A stretch of 64,000 nt of DNA from Sandarakinorhabdus limnophila DSM 17366 (GCF_000420765.1 NZ_ATVO01000005.1:1-64000), one strand, 5' to 3'. Shown: positions 16,289 through 25,418, counted from the first letter of the stretch. Numbers and translations are program-made. The notes: generated by a model from the sequence alone, not told the origin.

Positions 16289-17275
16289 TCAGGGCTGCAA
16301 GGCGGCATCGTGATGCCGCCACAGCTGCACGGCGAAGCGGCCGGCGCTGTCGGTCCAGGCGTGCGCCGGCGTCCAGCCGCTGGCATGGGCCATCAGCCGG
16401 ATTTCAGGCGGCGTCCATTTGTGGCTGTTTTCGGTGTGGATGGTTTCACCTGCGGTCAGGCAGAACGTCTGCCCGGCGGCGGTGAAGCTGGTGTCGCAGC
16501 GGGCGACCAGGTGCATTTCGATGCGGCCGAGATCGGCGTTCCAGATGGCGCGGTGGGCGAAATCGTCCACCCGCACGGTGCCGCCCAGTTCGCGGTTGAT
16601 CCGGTGCAGCAGGTTGCAGTTGAACGCGGCCGTGACGCCGGCGGCATCATCATAGGCGGCCTCCAGCGTGGCCACGGATTTGCCGGCACCCGGTGCCAGA
16701 TCGAAGCCGATCACCAGCCAGCTTTCCGGCCCGAGCAGGCCCGCAAAGCCGCGCAGCAGATCGATGGCCGCGCCGGGTGCCAGATTGCCGATGGTGGAGC
16801 CGGGGAAAAACCCCAGCTTCGGCAGCGCTGCCACAAGCGCCGGCAGCGCAAAACTGCGGGTGAAATCGGCGACCACCGGCAGGATGGGCAATTCGGGAAG
16901 CTGCAAGGCCAGCGCGGCGGCCGACTGGTTCAGAAATTCGCCCGAAATGTCCACCGGCACATAGGCCGCCGCATGCAGTGGCCGCAGCAGCAGCGGGGTT
17001 TTAGCCGATGAACCAGACCCAAATTCCACCACCGCATGCCCTGGCCCGACCGCCGCCGCAATGGCCGCTGCCTGTTCGGCCAAAATCGCGGCTTCGGTGC
17101 GGGTGGGATAATATTCGGGCAGCTGCGTGATCGCTTCAAACAGCGCAGATCCGGCTTCATCATAGAAAAACCGGGCCGGAATGACCTTTTGCGGCTGGGC
17201 CAGCCCGGTCAGCACGGCCCGTTCGAAGGCATCGGCAGCATCTGGGGCTGCGGCCGGTCCTGCAGCTTCGTACAT
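16289..17275 (-). CDS. egtD: L-histidine N-alpha-methyltransferase
   Basis: This enzyme trimethylates histidine to hercynine with SAM, the first step of ergothioneine synthesis. It is about 328 residues. Family features: ARFFYDEAGSALFEAIT, LPEYYPTRTE, the SAM loop VVEFGSGSSAKT, FFPGSTIGNLAP, the histidine-site LLHRINRELGG, and ENSHKW near the end. The ATG at 17275 is preferred because AAGGG of the egtB end lies about 9 nt before it. An ATG at 17284 is also possible and would overlap egtB by 8 nt. It lies directly downstream of egtB, so the two are one operon. Confidence 0.92.
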   Translation of the reverse strand: MYEAAGPAAAPDAADAFERAVLTGLAQPQKVIPARFFYDEAGSALFEAITQLPEYYPTRTEAAILAEQAAAIAAAVGPGHAVVEFGSGSSAKTPLLLRPLHAAAYVPVDISGEFLNQSAAALALQLPELPILPVVADFTRSFALPALVAALPKLGFFPGSTIGNLAPGAAIDLLRGFAGLLGPESWLVIGFDLAPGAGKSVATLEAAYDDAAGVTAAFNCNLLHRINRELGGTVRVDDFAHRAIWNADLGRIEMHLVARCDTSFTAAGQTFCLTAGETIHTENSHKWTPPEIRLMAHASGWTPAHAWTDSAGRFAVQLWRHHDAALQP

Positions 17276-17276
17276 G

Positions 17277-18524
17277 TCAGGCATCCCTTGCGAGGCGCAG
17301 GCCGGTGAATTGCCAGCGTTGATGGGCTGCGAAGAAATTGCGCACGCTGGCCCGCGAACTGCCGCGCGGCGTGGCGCAGCTGGCGCCTTTCAGCACCATC
17401 TGCCCGCTCATGAACTTGCCGTTGTACTCGCCCACCGCGCCTGGCGCCGGGCGGAAGCCGGGGTGGGGCAGAAAGGCCGAAGCCGTCCATTGCCAGCAAT
17501 CGCCGAACAGCCCGGCGCTTGCGCCCGTCGGCTGCACCGCCGCCGCGCTGTCCAACTGATTGCCGGCTGCAGCGTCATGATTTTGCGCTGCCACTTCCCA
17601 TTCGGCTTCGGTGGGGAGCCGTGCCTCGGCCCAAGTGGCAAAGGCATCGGCTTCATAATGGCTGATGTGCGTTACCGGCGCTTGTGGTGCCAGCGGCTGC
17701 CGCCCGGCCAGCGTCATGCCGGTCCAGCCATCGGCACCCGCCTGCCAGCGCAGCGGCGCAGTGATGCCATTGCGCTGCACCCAGGCCCAGCCATCGGACA
17801 GCCACAACCGCGGATCGGCATAGCCGCCATCATCGATGAAGGCCTGCCATTCGGCGTTGGTCACCAGCGTGCTGGCCAGTTGGAACGGGCGCAGCAGCAC
17901 GTCGTGCGCCGTGCCTTCGCAATCAAAGGCAAAACCGCTGCCCGCATGGCCGATACGCATGATGCCGCCGGCATGATGTTCCCAGTTGCGGGCGCGCGCC
18001 GGCGGGCTGATGGGAGCCGCCGGCATATAGGCCGGTTCGAGCGGATTGGCGGCAAACAGATCAAGGATATCGGTCAGCAGCAATTCCTGATGCTGTTGTT
18101 CGTGATTGATGCCCAGTTCCACCAGCGCCAGCGCCGCCGGGTCCAGCTGCGGCAGCGCGCCCGTCAGCGCATCGTCAACATGGCCGCGCCACGCCAGCAC
18201 ATCGGCCAACGTCGGCCGCGTGAGCATGCCGCGCCGATCGCGTGCATGGCGCGGGCCAAGCGCTTCATAATAGCTGTTGAAGAGAAAGGCATAGCGTTCA
18301 TCAAAGATGCGATAGCCCGGCACATTGGCCAGCACGAACGCCTCGAAAAACCAGGTGGTGTGCGCCATATGCCATTTGGCCGGCGAGGCATCGGGCATCG
18401 ATTGCACACTGGCATCGGCATCCGACAACGGCGCCGCCAGTGCCACGGTCAGGCTGCGCGTGCGCTGCAATGCGGGCAGCAGCGACACCGGATCAGATAT
18501 TATGGTGCTTGTGTTGGCGGCCAT
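17277..18524 (-). CDS. egtB: Ergothioneine biosynthesis protein, iron-dependent sulfoxide synthase
   Basis: This enzyme joins hercynine with a thiol donor (gamma-glutamylcysteine or cysteine) using Fe(II) and O2. It is 415 residues. The N-terminal DinB-like part carries the iron-ligand histidines (KWHMAHTTWFFE with His52/His55, and NHEQQHQE with His141/His145). The C-terminal formylglycine-generating-enzyme-like domain has the FPLAST-type segment FQLASTLVTN, LPTEAEWEVAA, and the end TGLRLARDA. GGGAGGG before the ATG at 18524 supports this start. No egtA, egtC or egtE-like gene is adjacent, so the last C-S lyase step must be encoded elsewhere. Confidence 0.92.
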   Translation of the reverse strand: MAANTSTIISDPVSLLPALQRTRSLTVALAAPLSDADASVQSMPDASPAKWHMAHTTWFFEAFVLANVPGYRIFDERYAFLFNSYYEALGPRHARDRRGMLTRPTLADVLAWRGHVDDALTGALPQLDPAALALVELGINHEQQHQELLLTDILDLFAANPLEPAYMPAAPISPPARARNWEHHAGGIMRIGHAGSGFAFDCEGTAHDVLLRPFQLASTLVTNAEWQAFIDDGGYADPRLWLSDGWAWVQRNGITAPLRWQAGADGWTGMTLAGRQPLAPQAPVTHISHYEADAFATWAEARLPTEAEWEVAAQNHDAAAGNQLDSAAAVQPTGASAGLFGDCWQWTASAFLPHPGFRPAPGAVGEYNGKFMSGQMVLKGASCATPRGSSRASVRNFFAAHQRWQFTGLRLARDA

Positions 18525-18872
18525 GCGGCGGGGCCCTCCCGATCAGTAAGCGGTTCGCGCCCGGCACCCGAATTTCTCGGCCGGCGGGTCACCCTCGCCA
18601 CGAGCCAGCACAAAATGCAAGTGCGGCAGCCGGTTGAGATCGTGCGACATTGTTGTCAGATACATTTCAGGGCTGCCTGGCAGTGGAAACGGGCTAACGT
18701 TCGGCGCGCACGAGAGTTCCGGCAAAAACCGGCAATCAGGCTGGCACCGAATGTCCGTTACACGCCGATGGCAAACGCAGCCCAAGTCGCTGCTTGTGAA
18801 AAACCACTAATGTCGCAGCTCAACCCAGTCCAGGCATAAGTCCTTGCATCTAAAGGCTCCTGCCCTTCCCCG
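18525..18872. other. Gene-poor stretch upstream of egtB
   Basis: About 350 bp without a convincing gene. An 80-codon minus-strand frame (18543-18785) has no recognised family, no good ribosome site and a Cys/Arg-rich translation. It is more likely chance. The egtBD promoter should lie in the first part. Confidence 0.5.
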
Positions 18873-20585
18873 TCAGGGCTTGCGCTCGAACACCACCTGC
18901 CCCCGAAACAGCGTCATATCCGCCTTCATGTCCTTGATGGCGGCGGTGGGCACCGAATAGGGGTCGCGGTCCCAAATGGCGATGTCGGCGGCTTTGCCCA
19001 CAGCCAGCGTGCCGGCGTTGTCGGCGCGGATGAGGGGGGCGGCCCAGTTGGTGTAGCTTTTCAGTGCGGTGTGGATATCCACGCTTTCGGCGGTGCCGAA
19101 GGGGGTTTCGCCCCACACCTTGCCGCTGGTTTCGCGGGCGGTGGAGGACCACAGGCCGAGCCGGGCGGGGAACGGGGTGACGCCCGTGTCTGATCCGCCG
19201 CCCCACAGAATACCGTTCTTCACATAGGTGGCATAGGGGTTGAGGCGCTGGGAGCGGGCGGGGCCAAGGTTGGCGGCGTAGATGTCGCCGATCCACCAGG
19301 TGAAGGTGGCCTGGGTTTCGGGATAGCCGGAGCCATAGTCGCGTTGCAGCGCGGCCATAGTGGCGATGGCGTGATCGGTAGGCGTGTTGGTGTGGATGAT
19401 GGAGAGGCGCAGGTCTTTCACCGGGTGGGTTTTCAGCACGGCGGCATAGCCATCCACCACCCAGTCGATCGCCTTGTCTCCGATGGCGTGGGTGCCGATG
19501 CCGATATCGGCGTTGATGAACATGGCGATCATCTGGCGATATTCTGCTGGATCGATCTGGGGATAGCCGCTGTTGCCCTTGGCGATTTCGGTGCGGTGGT
19601 GGTTCCAGTCTTCATACATCCAGGCGGTGGGCGCAGCGCCGCTGCCATCCATGAAGAGTTTGACGCCGCACACGCTGAGCGAGCTGCCCGCGACGGGGGC
19701 GATTTCGGTTTTGGCGCGCTGGATTTCGGCCAGGGCCTTGGTGGCAGTGGCCATGGAGCGGCCGCCGGAGAAGAGGACGCAGGCGTTGATCGGGAAATTG
19801 CCGGCCTTGGCGAGGCCGATATAGGCTTCCCAATCCTCGCGGCCGATGCTGGGGTCTTTAAATCCGGTCATGCCTTCTTCGTGCAGGCGGCGGATCATGT
19901 GGGAGAGCGCGGCCTGGCGTTGTTCCACGGTGGGTTCGGGGATCAGCCGGGTGATGAGTTCCTGCGCGGTTTCCTTCATCACGCCGGCGGGGCGGCCATC
20001 CGGTAGTTTTTCGATGGTGCCGGCGGAGGGTGTGGCGGTAGCGGCGGTGACGCCGGCCAGTTTCAGCGCCAGGCCGTTGGCGACGCCATAGTGGCCGGTG
20101 GTGTTTTCCAGCCAGACCGGATTGTCGGGGCTGACGGCGTCAAGTTCGGCGGCAGTGGGGTAGCGGCCATCGGCGAACTTGCCTTCGTCCCAGCCGACGC
20201 CCAGCACCCATTGGCCCTTGGGGGTGGTGGCGACGCGGGCTTTCACGGCGGTCACCATGTCTTCCACCGACCGCGCGCCGCCCAGCGCGATCTGGTTGAG
20301 TTCGCCCAGACCGGTGGAGAGGATATGGGCGTGGGTATCGATCAGGCCGGGCGTGGCGGCGCGGCCTTTCAGATCGATCACCTTGGTTTTCGGGCCGACC
20401 AGAGCGATTATGCTGGCATCGCTGCCCACCGCGGCGATCTTGCCGCCGCTGATGGCGAGGGCCTGGACCACATTGTCCTTGGCGTCGGCGGTGATGATGC
20501 GGCCGTGGAGGAGAACGGTATCAGCGGGGGCCGCGAGTGCGGGTGACGCCAGCAAAGCCGTTGCTGCCATCAAATGCCTGATCAT
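18873..20585 (-). CDS. Exported YtcJ-type amidohydrolase (Amidohydro_3)
   Basis: A 570-residue protein with a signal peptide (MIRHLMAATALLASPALA). Its amidohydrolase domain has TPGLIDTHAHI (HxH metal pair), the long Amidohydro_3 insert, GIGTHAIGDKAIDWV, LSIIHTNTPTD and GGGSDTGVTPF. Family members act on amides, esters or lactams with a Zn site; natural substrates are mostly unknown. It is probably periplasmic. The ATG at 20585 is chosen as it starts the signal peptide. It stands alone between an apparently empty stretch and gpmA, with no obvious partner. Confidence 0.82.
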   Translation of the reverse strand: MIRHLMAATALLASPALAAPADTVLLHGRIITADAKDNVVQALAISGGKIAAVGSDASIIALVGPKTKVIDLKGRAATPGLIDTHAHILSTGLGELNQIALGGARSVEDMVTAVKARVATTPKGQWVLGVGWDEGKFADGRYPTAAELDAVSPDNPVWLENTTGHYGVANGLALKLAGVTAATATPSAGTIEKLPDGRPAGVMKETAQELITRLIPEPTVEQRQAALSHMIRRLHEEGMTGFKDPSIGREDWEAYIGLAKAGNFPINACVLFSGGRSMATATKALAEIQRAKTEIAPVAGSSLSVCGVKLFMDGSGAAPTAWMYEDWNHHRTEIAKGNSGYPQIDPAEYRQMIAMFINADIGIGTHAIGDKAIDWVVDGYAAVLKTHPVKDLRLSIIHTNTPTDHAIATMAALQRDYGSGYPETQATFTWWIGDIYAANLGPARSQRLNPYATYVKNGILWGGGSDTGVTPFPARLGLWSSTARETSGKVWGETPFGTAESVDIHTALKSYTNWAAPLIRADNAGTLAVGKAADIAIWDRDPYSVPTAAIKDMKADMTLFRGQVVFERKP

Positions 20586-20658
20586 CGTCTGCCCCCTACC
20601 CGGTTGAGCGAGACAGTCTGGCGAAGTCTGGACGGGCGTCAAGCTTTTGGCGCGCGCC

Positions 20659-21336
20659 TCAGATATAGCGCCGCGAAATCGCCGTCAGATCGTCGGCCAG
20701 ATCATAGACCATCGGCTGGCCGGTCGGGATTTCCTCGTGGACGATCTCGTCGTCCGACAGACTGGAGAGGTGCTTGACGAGGGCGCGCAACGAATTGCCG
20801 TGGGCGGCGATGATGACGCGCTTGCCGGCCTTGAGTTCGGGCGCGATGGCAGATTCCCAATAGGGCAGCACGCGGGCGATGGTGTCTTTCAGGCTTTCGG
20901 CGGTCGGGATGGCAATGCCGGCATAGCGGCGGTCGGCGGCGAGATCAAAGTCGCCGCCCGGCTCCAGCGGCGGCGGCGGGACGTCGAAGCTGCGGCGCCA
21001 GATCTTTACCTGGTCCTCGCCATATTTGGCGGCGGTGTCGGCCTTGTTGAGGCCGGTGAGGCCGCCATAGTGGCGTTCGTTCAGCTGCCAGTTCTTGGTA
21101 ACGGGCAGCCACAGCCGGCCCATCGATTCCAGCGCCAGGTTGAGCGTCTTGATCGCCCGGCTTTGCACGCTGGTGAAGGCGACATCGAAATCGAGGCCGG
21201 CGGCCGCCATGCGCTGGCCGGCGGCTGTCGCTTCCGTGACGCCCTGATCAGTGAGACCCACGTCCCACCAGCCAGTGAAACGATTTTCGAGGTTCCACTG
21301 GCTCTGGCCGTGGCGGAGGAGGACGAGGCTGGGCAT
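20659..21336 (-). CDS. gpmA: 2,3-bisphosphoglycerate-dependent phosphoglycerate mutase
   Basis: This glycolytic enzyme interconverts 3- and 2-phosphoglycerate through a phosphohistidine. It is 225 residues. Catalytic RHGQSQWN (His9), [36 protein letters not shown], and [13 protein letters not shown] with the second catalytic His. The sequence is complete and canonical. The -10-like CTAAAC lies 7 nt before the ATG (21349-21344), but no matching -35 is convincing, so the start of transcription is uncertain. Confidence 0.96.
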   Translation of the reverse strand: MPSLVLLRHGQSQWNLENRFTGWWDVGLTDQGVTEATAAGQRMAAAGLDFDVAFTSVQSRAIKTLNLALESMGRLWLPVTKNWQLNERHYGGLTGLNKADTAAKYGEDQVKIWRRSFDVPPPPLEPGGDFDLAADRRYAGIAIPTAESLKDTIARVLPYWESAIAPELKAGKRVIIAAHGNSLRALVKHLSSLSDDEIVHEEIPTGQPMVYDLADDLTAISRRYI

Positions 21337-21410
21337 GGGCGCGGTTTAGGCTGCCGGACGGCGGCAATCTAGTCCGAATCTGGCTGGCCCAAATTTCATC
21401 GGGCGCTGGC

Positions 21411-21749
21411 CTACAGCGCGGCGTCGTCCAGCTCGCCGGTGCGGATGCGAACAGTGCTGGCGATGGACGTCACGAAGATCTTGCCGTCACCCACGCTGCC
21501 GGTGTGAGCAGCGTGGAGGATCGAATCGACAACGCGGGCAACGTCTTCGGCTTCCACCACAACTTCGATCTGCAGCTTGGGTACCAGGTTGAGATTATGC
21601 TCGGCACCGCGATAGGCCTCGGCTTGGCCTTGCTGGCGGCCGAAACCGCGCACTTCGGTCACGGTCATGCCCTGCACGCCGGCCTGCATCAGGGCCTCGC
21701 GCACGTCCTCCAGCCGGAACGGCTTGATGATGGCCGTGATGAGCTTCAT
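21411..21749 (-). CDS. PII-family nitrogen regulator with His at position 51
   Basis: A 112-residue GlnB/GlnK-type trimeric signal protein. It starts MKLITAIIKPF, has GMTVTEVRGFGRQQG before the T-loop, the B-loop TGSVGDGKIFV and the C-loop RIRTGELDDAAL, so ATP and 2-oxoglutarate binding regions look intact. In the T-loop the normal RGAEY reads RGAEH. His51 (codon cat) therefore replaces the tyrosine that GlnD uridylylates in proteobacteria, and Lys40 is Gln. It is probably not controlled by uridylylation, or is a specialised paralogue. No amtB or glnA is adjacent. The ATG at 21749 is fixed by the family start. Confidence 0.9.
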   Translation of the reverse strand: MKLITAIIKPFRLEDVREALMQAGVQGMTVTEVRGFGRQQGQAEAYRGAEHNLNLVPKLQIEVVVEAEDVARVVDSILHAAHTGSVGDGKIFVTSIASTVRIRTGELDDAAL

Positions 21750-21855
21750 GCTGTTTTTCTGTCCCCGAGCGTCATGTCGTAAAGCCTGCCGCAGGCGAAT
21801 TGGTAGCAACATAAGGCGTTTGCCGGTTGCGACGAATGGGCAGGCCGGAACGGCC

Positions 21856-22059
21856 TTAGAACGGACGGGCCAACTCGGTTCGGGCGAGATCCAGATCGTC
21901 TTCATCCACCATCAGGCGGATGCCCGAAACACCGGGGCCGATCAGGCTGGCGATGCCGGCATCGAACAATATGGCCGGGATACCGGCGGATTCCAGCCGG
22001 CTCCGCATGATTTCGGCTTCCACGGGCGAGTAGAGCGTATCGACGCAGGCAAGATCCAT
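21856..22059 (-). CDS. DUF2007 small protein
   Basis: A 67-residue protein of the DUF2007 family (putative signal-transducing protein). It has the family layout of an N-terminal VDTLYSPVEAEIMRSRLESAG, a central IPAILFD, and a C-terminal GIRLMVDEDDLDLAR. The fold is ferredoxin-like in known members and the function is unknown. Its ATG overlaps the stop of the upstream pyridoxamine-oxidase-like gene by one base (TGATG), so the two are translated together. Confidence 0.85.
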   Translation of the reverse strand: MDLACVDTLYSPVEAEIMRSRLESAGIPAILFDAGIASLIGPGVSGIRLMVDEDDLDLARTELARPF

Positions 22060-22616
22060 CAGCGGTAGGGCAGCACGTCGGGCGGCGTCACCGGTAGGCC
22101 GTCGATGGAACGGTTACGCTCCTGATACTTGGTGAGGCGGGTGGCCGGATCATCCTGAACGAAATATTTGCGCAGGGTCTGGCGTTCTTCCACCAGTGCC
22201 ATCTTCGGCACGGCCCAGCCGCAACTGGTCTGGGTGGAGTCCACATCGATCACGAAGATCTGCCGCACGCCGCGTTCGATGGTGAACTGCGCGGCCAGCG
22301 CCGCCCAGCCCGCATCCTGCGGCAACACGGCATGGCCGTGGCCATAGATGCGATAGATCAGCGCCGGTTGGTCAAAGGCGCAGAACATGATGGTGATGCG
22401 GCCATCGGCGGCGAGGTGCGCGTGGGTTTCATTGCCGCTGCCGCCGAAATCCAGGTAGGCGCAGGATTTGCCACCCGGGAGCACGCGGAACGTGTCCATG
22501 CCCTTGGGGCTGAGGTTGATGCGGGCCCCTTCGGCTGCGGTGGCCACGAAAAACACCGGCTGGCGGGCGATGAAGGCGGCGTGATCGGCGGTGATATGAT
22601 CAAAGAACTCCGACAT
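22059..22616 (-). CDS. Pyridoxamine 5'-phosphate oxidase-family flavoprotein
   Basis: A 185-residue split-barrel protein of the PNPOx-like family. It contains FFVATAAEGARINLSPKG (FMN/substrate strand), CAYLDFGGSGNETHAHL, ITIMFCAFDQPALIYRIYG, and a C-terminal VDSTQTSCGWAVP. Members bind FMN, F420 or haem and act as oxidases or reductases; the exact reaction is unknown. GGGAGGA before the ATG at 22616 sets the start. It sits between tldD and the DUF2007 gene in an apparent operon. Confidence 0.83.
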   Translation of the reverse strand: MSEFFDHITADHAAFIARQPVFFVATAAEGARINLSPKGMDTFRVLPGGKSCAYLDFGGSGNETHAHLAADGRITIMFCAFDQPALIYRIYGHGHAVLPQDAGWAALAAQFTIERGVRQIFVIDVDSTQTSCGWAVPKMALVEERQTLRKYFVQDDPATRLTKYQERNRSIDGLPVTPPDVLPYR

Positions 22617-22627
22617 GCAGTCCTCCC

Positions 22628-24058
22628 TCAGCCGGCGGTGCCGCCCACCGTCAATCCGTCGACCAGCAGAGTTGGCTGGCCCACACCAGCCGGCACACTC
22701 TGCCCGCCCTTGCCGCATATGCCCACGCCTTCATCCAGCGCCATGTCGTTGCCGATGGCACGCACGCGGGTGAGCACGTCGGGGCCGTTGCCGATCAGCG
22801 TCGCGCCCTTCAGCGGGCGGCCCAGCCGGCCATTCTCGATCTCATAGGCTTCGGTGCAGGAAAACACGAACTTGCCGCTGGTGATGTCGACCTGGCCGCC
22901 GCCGAAGCTCTTGGCGAAAACGCCCTTCTTCACGCTGGACAAAATGGCGCCAGGGTCTTCGCTCCCGCCCAGCATGAAGGTGTTGGTCATGCGCGGCATC
23001 GGGGCGTGGGCATAGGATTCGCGCCGGCCGTTGCCGGTGGGGGCAACGCCCATCAGACGAGCGTTGAGGCGATCCTGCATGTAGCCTTTCAGGATGCCAT
23101 CCTCGATCAGCGTGGTGCGACCGGTGGGCGTGCCTTCATCGTCCACGGTCAGGCTGCCGCGGCGTTGATCGAGGCTGCCATCGTCCACAACCGTGACACC
23201 CGGAGCCGCCACGCGTTCGCCGATGCGGCCCGAAAAGGCGCTGGTGCCCTTGCGGTTGAAATCGCCTTCCAGGCCGTGGCCGATGGCTTCGTGCAGCAGG
23301 ATGCCGGGCCAGCCGGGGCCGAGCACCACGGTCATTTCGCCGGCCGGAGCATCGACGGAATCAAGGTTCACCAGCGCCTGCGCCAGAGCGATGTCGATGG
23401 CGCCTTCCCAGGCCGCATCCTTGAACAGCGCATCATAAAGATAACGCCCGCCCAGCCCGTGGAAGCCTGTTTCGCGGCGGCCGTTCTTTTCCGCCACGAT
23501 CTGCACGTTCAGCCGCACCAGCGGCCGCACATCGCGCACGCGGGTGCCGTCACCGCGCAGGATTTCAACAACATTCCAGCTGCCGAGCAGGCTGGCGGAC
23601 ACCTGCACCACACTCGGATCGCGCGCGCGAGCGGCAGCGTCGATCTGCTGCATCAGCGCCACCTTGGCGGAAAAATCCACGCCAGCCAGCGGATTGGCAT
23701 CGGTATAGCGCCGGGCATTGGTGGGCATCGGCGGCATCGCCATGGTGCCGCCGTGGCCATCACGCACCACCTTGATGGTGTCGGCAGCGCGCGCGATGGC
23801 GGCGTGCGACAGATCATTGGCGTGGGCAAAGGCGGTCATCTCGCCAGCCACACCGCGCAGGCCAAAACCCTTTACCGTATCGAAACTGGCCGATTTCAGC
23901 CGGCCATCGTCAAAGGCGAAACTTTCGGACACACCATATTGCAGATAAAGTTCGCCATCGTCGCAGCCGTTCAGCGCATCAGCGACCTGCGCGGCGGTGC
24001 GATCGGGATCAAGCCCGGTATCGGTGTAGAACAGCTGGGTGGCATCAGGTGTGGTCAT
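22628..24058 (-). CDS. tldD: Metalloprotease TldD
   Basis: A 476-residue TldD subunit, which with TldE/PmbA forms a heterodimeric Zn protease that degrades unfolded peptides and matures some RiPPs. The active-site helix ILLHEAIGHGLEGD (HExxxH) is present, together with GTSAFSGRIGERVAA, GILKGYMQDRLNARLMG, RRESYAHAPMPRMTNTFM and the C-terminal GICGKGGQSVPAG. The ATG at 24058 is chosen over a TTG two codons earlier. The pmbA/tldE partner is not adjacent. A small flavoprotein follows 11 nt after the stop. Confidence 0.95.
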   Translation of the reverse strand: MTTPDATQLFYTDTGLDPDRTAAQVADALNGCDDGELYLQYGVSESFAFDDGRLKSASFDTVKGFGLRGVAGEMTAFAHANDLSHAAIARAADTIKVVRDGHGGTMAMPPMPTNARRYTDANPLAGVDFSAKVALMQQIDAAARARDPSVVQVSASLLGSWNVVEILRGDGTRVRDVRPLVRLNVQIVAEKNGRRETGFHGLGGRYLYDALFKDAAWEGAIDIALAQALVNLDSVDAPAGEMTVVLGPGWPGILLHEAIGHGLEGDFNRKGTSAFSGRIGERVAAPGVTVVDDGSLDQRRGSLTVDDEGTPTGRTTLIEDGILKGYMQDRLNARLMGVAPTGNGRRESYAHAPMPRMTNTFMLGGSEDPGAILSSVKKGVFAKSFGGGQVDITSGKFVFSCTEAYEIENGRLGRPLKGATLIGNGPDVLTRVRAIGNDMALDEGVGICGKGGQSVPAGVGQPTLLVDGLTVGGTAG

Positions 24059-24119
24059 GGCCAAGATATGGGCCAGCCATGGCCAAAGGGAAAGAGGTCA
24101 GTCGCCGCAGCCGCCGCAA

Positions 24120-25064
24120 TCAGCCGAACTTGCAGGTGAGCAGCCAGCTTTCACCGGCGCGATCAAAGCTGATGCGGCTGCAATCATCGAGCACATCGCG
24201 GCCGATCAGGATCCACGGATCGCGGCCGCGCTTTTTCTTGCGGTCAGCCGAAACGGTGATGGTGTCCTCATCGTCGCTTTCGCTGGATGTGCCCTTGGCG
24301 GCGGCATCGATCCGGCGTGCATCAGCTTCCGATACGCGCACGCTCATCTGGCGCATCGGCAGGCCGGCGATGGTGAGGCCAGCCTTTGGAGTCAAACCCT
24401 GCATGGGCAGCGCCACACCTGGGAAGGGCCGCCAATACCCAATGCTGTTGGCTCGCCGTGCCAGGCCGGCCGCCATCAAGGCCTCGCCGGCGCGGGCGTT
24501 CATCACGGTGGTCGGGCTGTTGAGTTCGAGGCTGAGATTGACGGCTTCGTTGCCGATGCGGGTCTTGATCCCGGTTTCGCCACTGCCTTTCTTGGCAATC
24601 ACATACTCGCGGCTGCCGGCCGGCGTTTCGCGCAGGATCACGTCCACCCGGTCCGCCTTCAAGGCTGCAATGGTCAATATGCCATCCGCATCGGCCGCCA
24701 CCGGAATGCTCACCCAGATCGCCGGCACCTTTTTCGATGGCAGGCCTGCTGGGGTGACTGTGGGCAGGTTGAAACGGAAGGTCGCCTTGCCGCCCGGGAT
24801 CATCGCGTTGCTGAAACTGCCCTTGCCGATCAGGGGAAACGGCTTCAACCCGGCGCGCGCGGCCGCCGGTTCGTTGAGGACCAACCCCTGATCGAAGCTT
24901 AGCGCCATGCGGATGTTGAGCGTGGCATTCTTCACCATGACCGGCAGATAGGGATTGCCGTTGTCACTGGTGCGCAGGGTGAACACCGGCGGCGTGGCGA
25001 CCTTGGCCGCCTGGACGGGCGCCGCCAACGCCAGCAATAACGCCAGCGGTGCCAGCGCCCTCAT
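24120..25064 (-). CDS. Exported protein of unknown function, possibly retropepsin-like
   Basis: A 314-residue protein with a clear signal peptide (MRALAPLALLLALAAPVQA). The mature part has YLPVMVKNATLNIRMALSFD followed by LVLNEPAAARAGL, which recalls the aspartyl-protease-like (retropepsin) fold but lacks a clear DTGA triad. A charged Lys/Arg-rich stretch (SADRKKKRGRDP) and a final IGRDVLDDC segment also fit that fold (the ILGMDLL-like end). I do not assign an activity. Its ATG overlaps the stop of the zf-CHCC gene (ATGA), so the two are coupled. Confidence 0.6.
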   Translation of the reverse strand: MRALAPLALLLALAAPVQAAKVATPPVFTLRTSDNGNPYLPVMVKNATLNIRMALSFDQGLVLNEPAAARAGLKPFPLIGKGSFSNAMIPGGKATFRFNLPTVTPAGLPSKKVPAIWVSIPVAADADGILTIAALKADRVDVILRETPAGSREYVIAKKGSGETGIKTRIGNEAVNLSLELNSPTTVMNARAGEALMAAGLARRANSIGYWRPFPGVALPMQGLTPKAGLTIAGLPMRQMSVRVSEADARRIDAAAKGTSSESDDEDTITVSADRKKKRGRDPWILIGRDVLDDCSRISFDRAGESWLLTCKFG

Positions 25065-25261
25065 CGCTTGTCGGCCGGGCCGCCCGCCAGGATGAAGCGG
25101 CGATCGCAATAACCGCAATCGGCAAAGCCGGTGCTGTCGATCTGGATCCACACGCGCGGGTGGCCATCGCCGCCGCGTTCATCGCCATCGCAAAATACGC
25201 GGGCGGTATCGGCAACATAGGTTTCAGGGGCCGGAAGGGCGAGAGCGCGGGGAGAAGCCAT
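25061..25261 (-). CDS. zf-CHCC zinc-finger protein (NDUFS6-like domain)
   Basis: A 66-residue protein with Cys24, His34, Cys49 and Cys52 in VFCDGD, HPRVWIQID and ADCGYCDRRF. This is the CHCC zinc site shared with the NDUFS6 subunit of mitochondrial complex I and common in alphaproteobacteria. The bacterial role is not established. No Shine-Dalgarno is seen. GTGACT-16-CTAATC ends 7 nt before the ATG, suggesting a leaderless message. It is divergent from the TonB-dependent receptor gene. Confidence 0.88.
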   Translation of the reverse strand: MASPRALALPAPETYVADTARVFCDGDERGGDGHPRVWIQIDSTGFADCGYCDRRFILAGGPADKR

Positions 25262-25268
25262 GGGCCAT

Positions 25269-25296
25269 GATTAGCAGCGCTGCGCCGCCAAGTCAC
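25269..25296 (-). promoter_or_regulatory. Candidate leaderless promoter of the zf-CHCC gene
   Basis: On the minus strand GTGACT (25296-25291), a 16-nt spacer and CTAATC (25274-25269) lie exactly 7 nt before the ATG at 25261. The -35 hexamer is the same as that of the sugar dehydrogenase gene. Confidence 0.4.
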
Positions 25297-25418
25297 CATG
25301 TCGCAAGGCGCTGCAACATCATTGTCACTCCACTGCCACGCCTCTGCAACCTGCAGCCGGCACAGCGACGCTTCATGCCGCACTGCAACATCGCCGTGCC
25401 GCCAACATGGGGAATGAT

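Noticed and set aside
18543-18785. 80-codon minus-strand frame upstream of egtB
   Set aside because: No family resemblance, no ribosome site and unusual Cys/Arg content; most likely chance.
25267-25418. Three tgcaac motifs between the zf-CHCC gene and the TonB receptor, considered as an operator array
   Set aside because: Spacing is irregular and the flanks do not match, so a chance origin is more likely.
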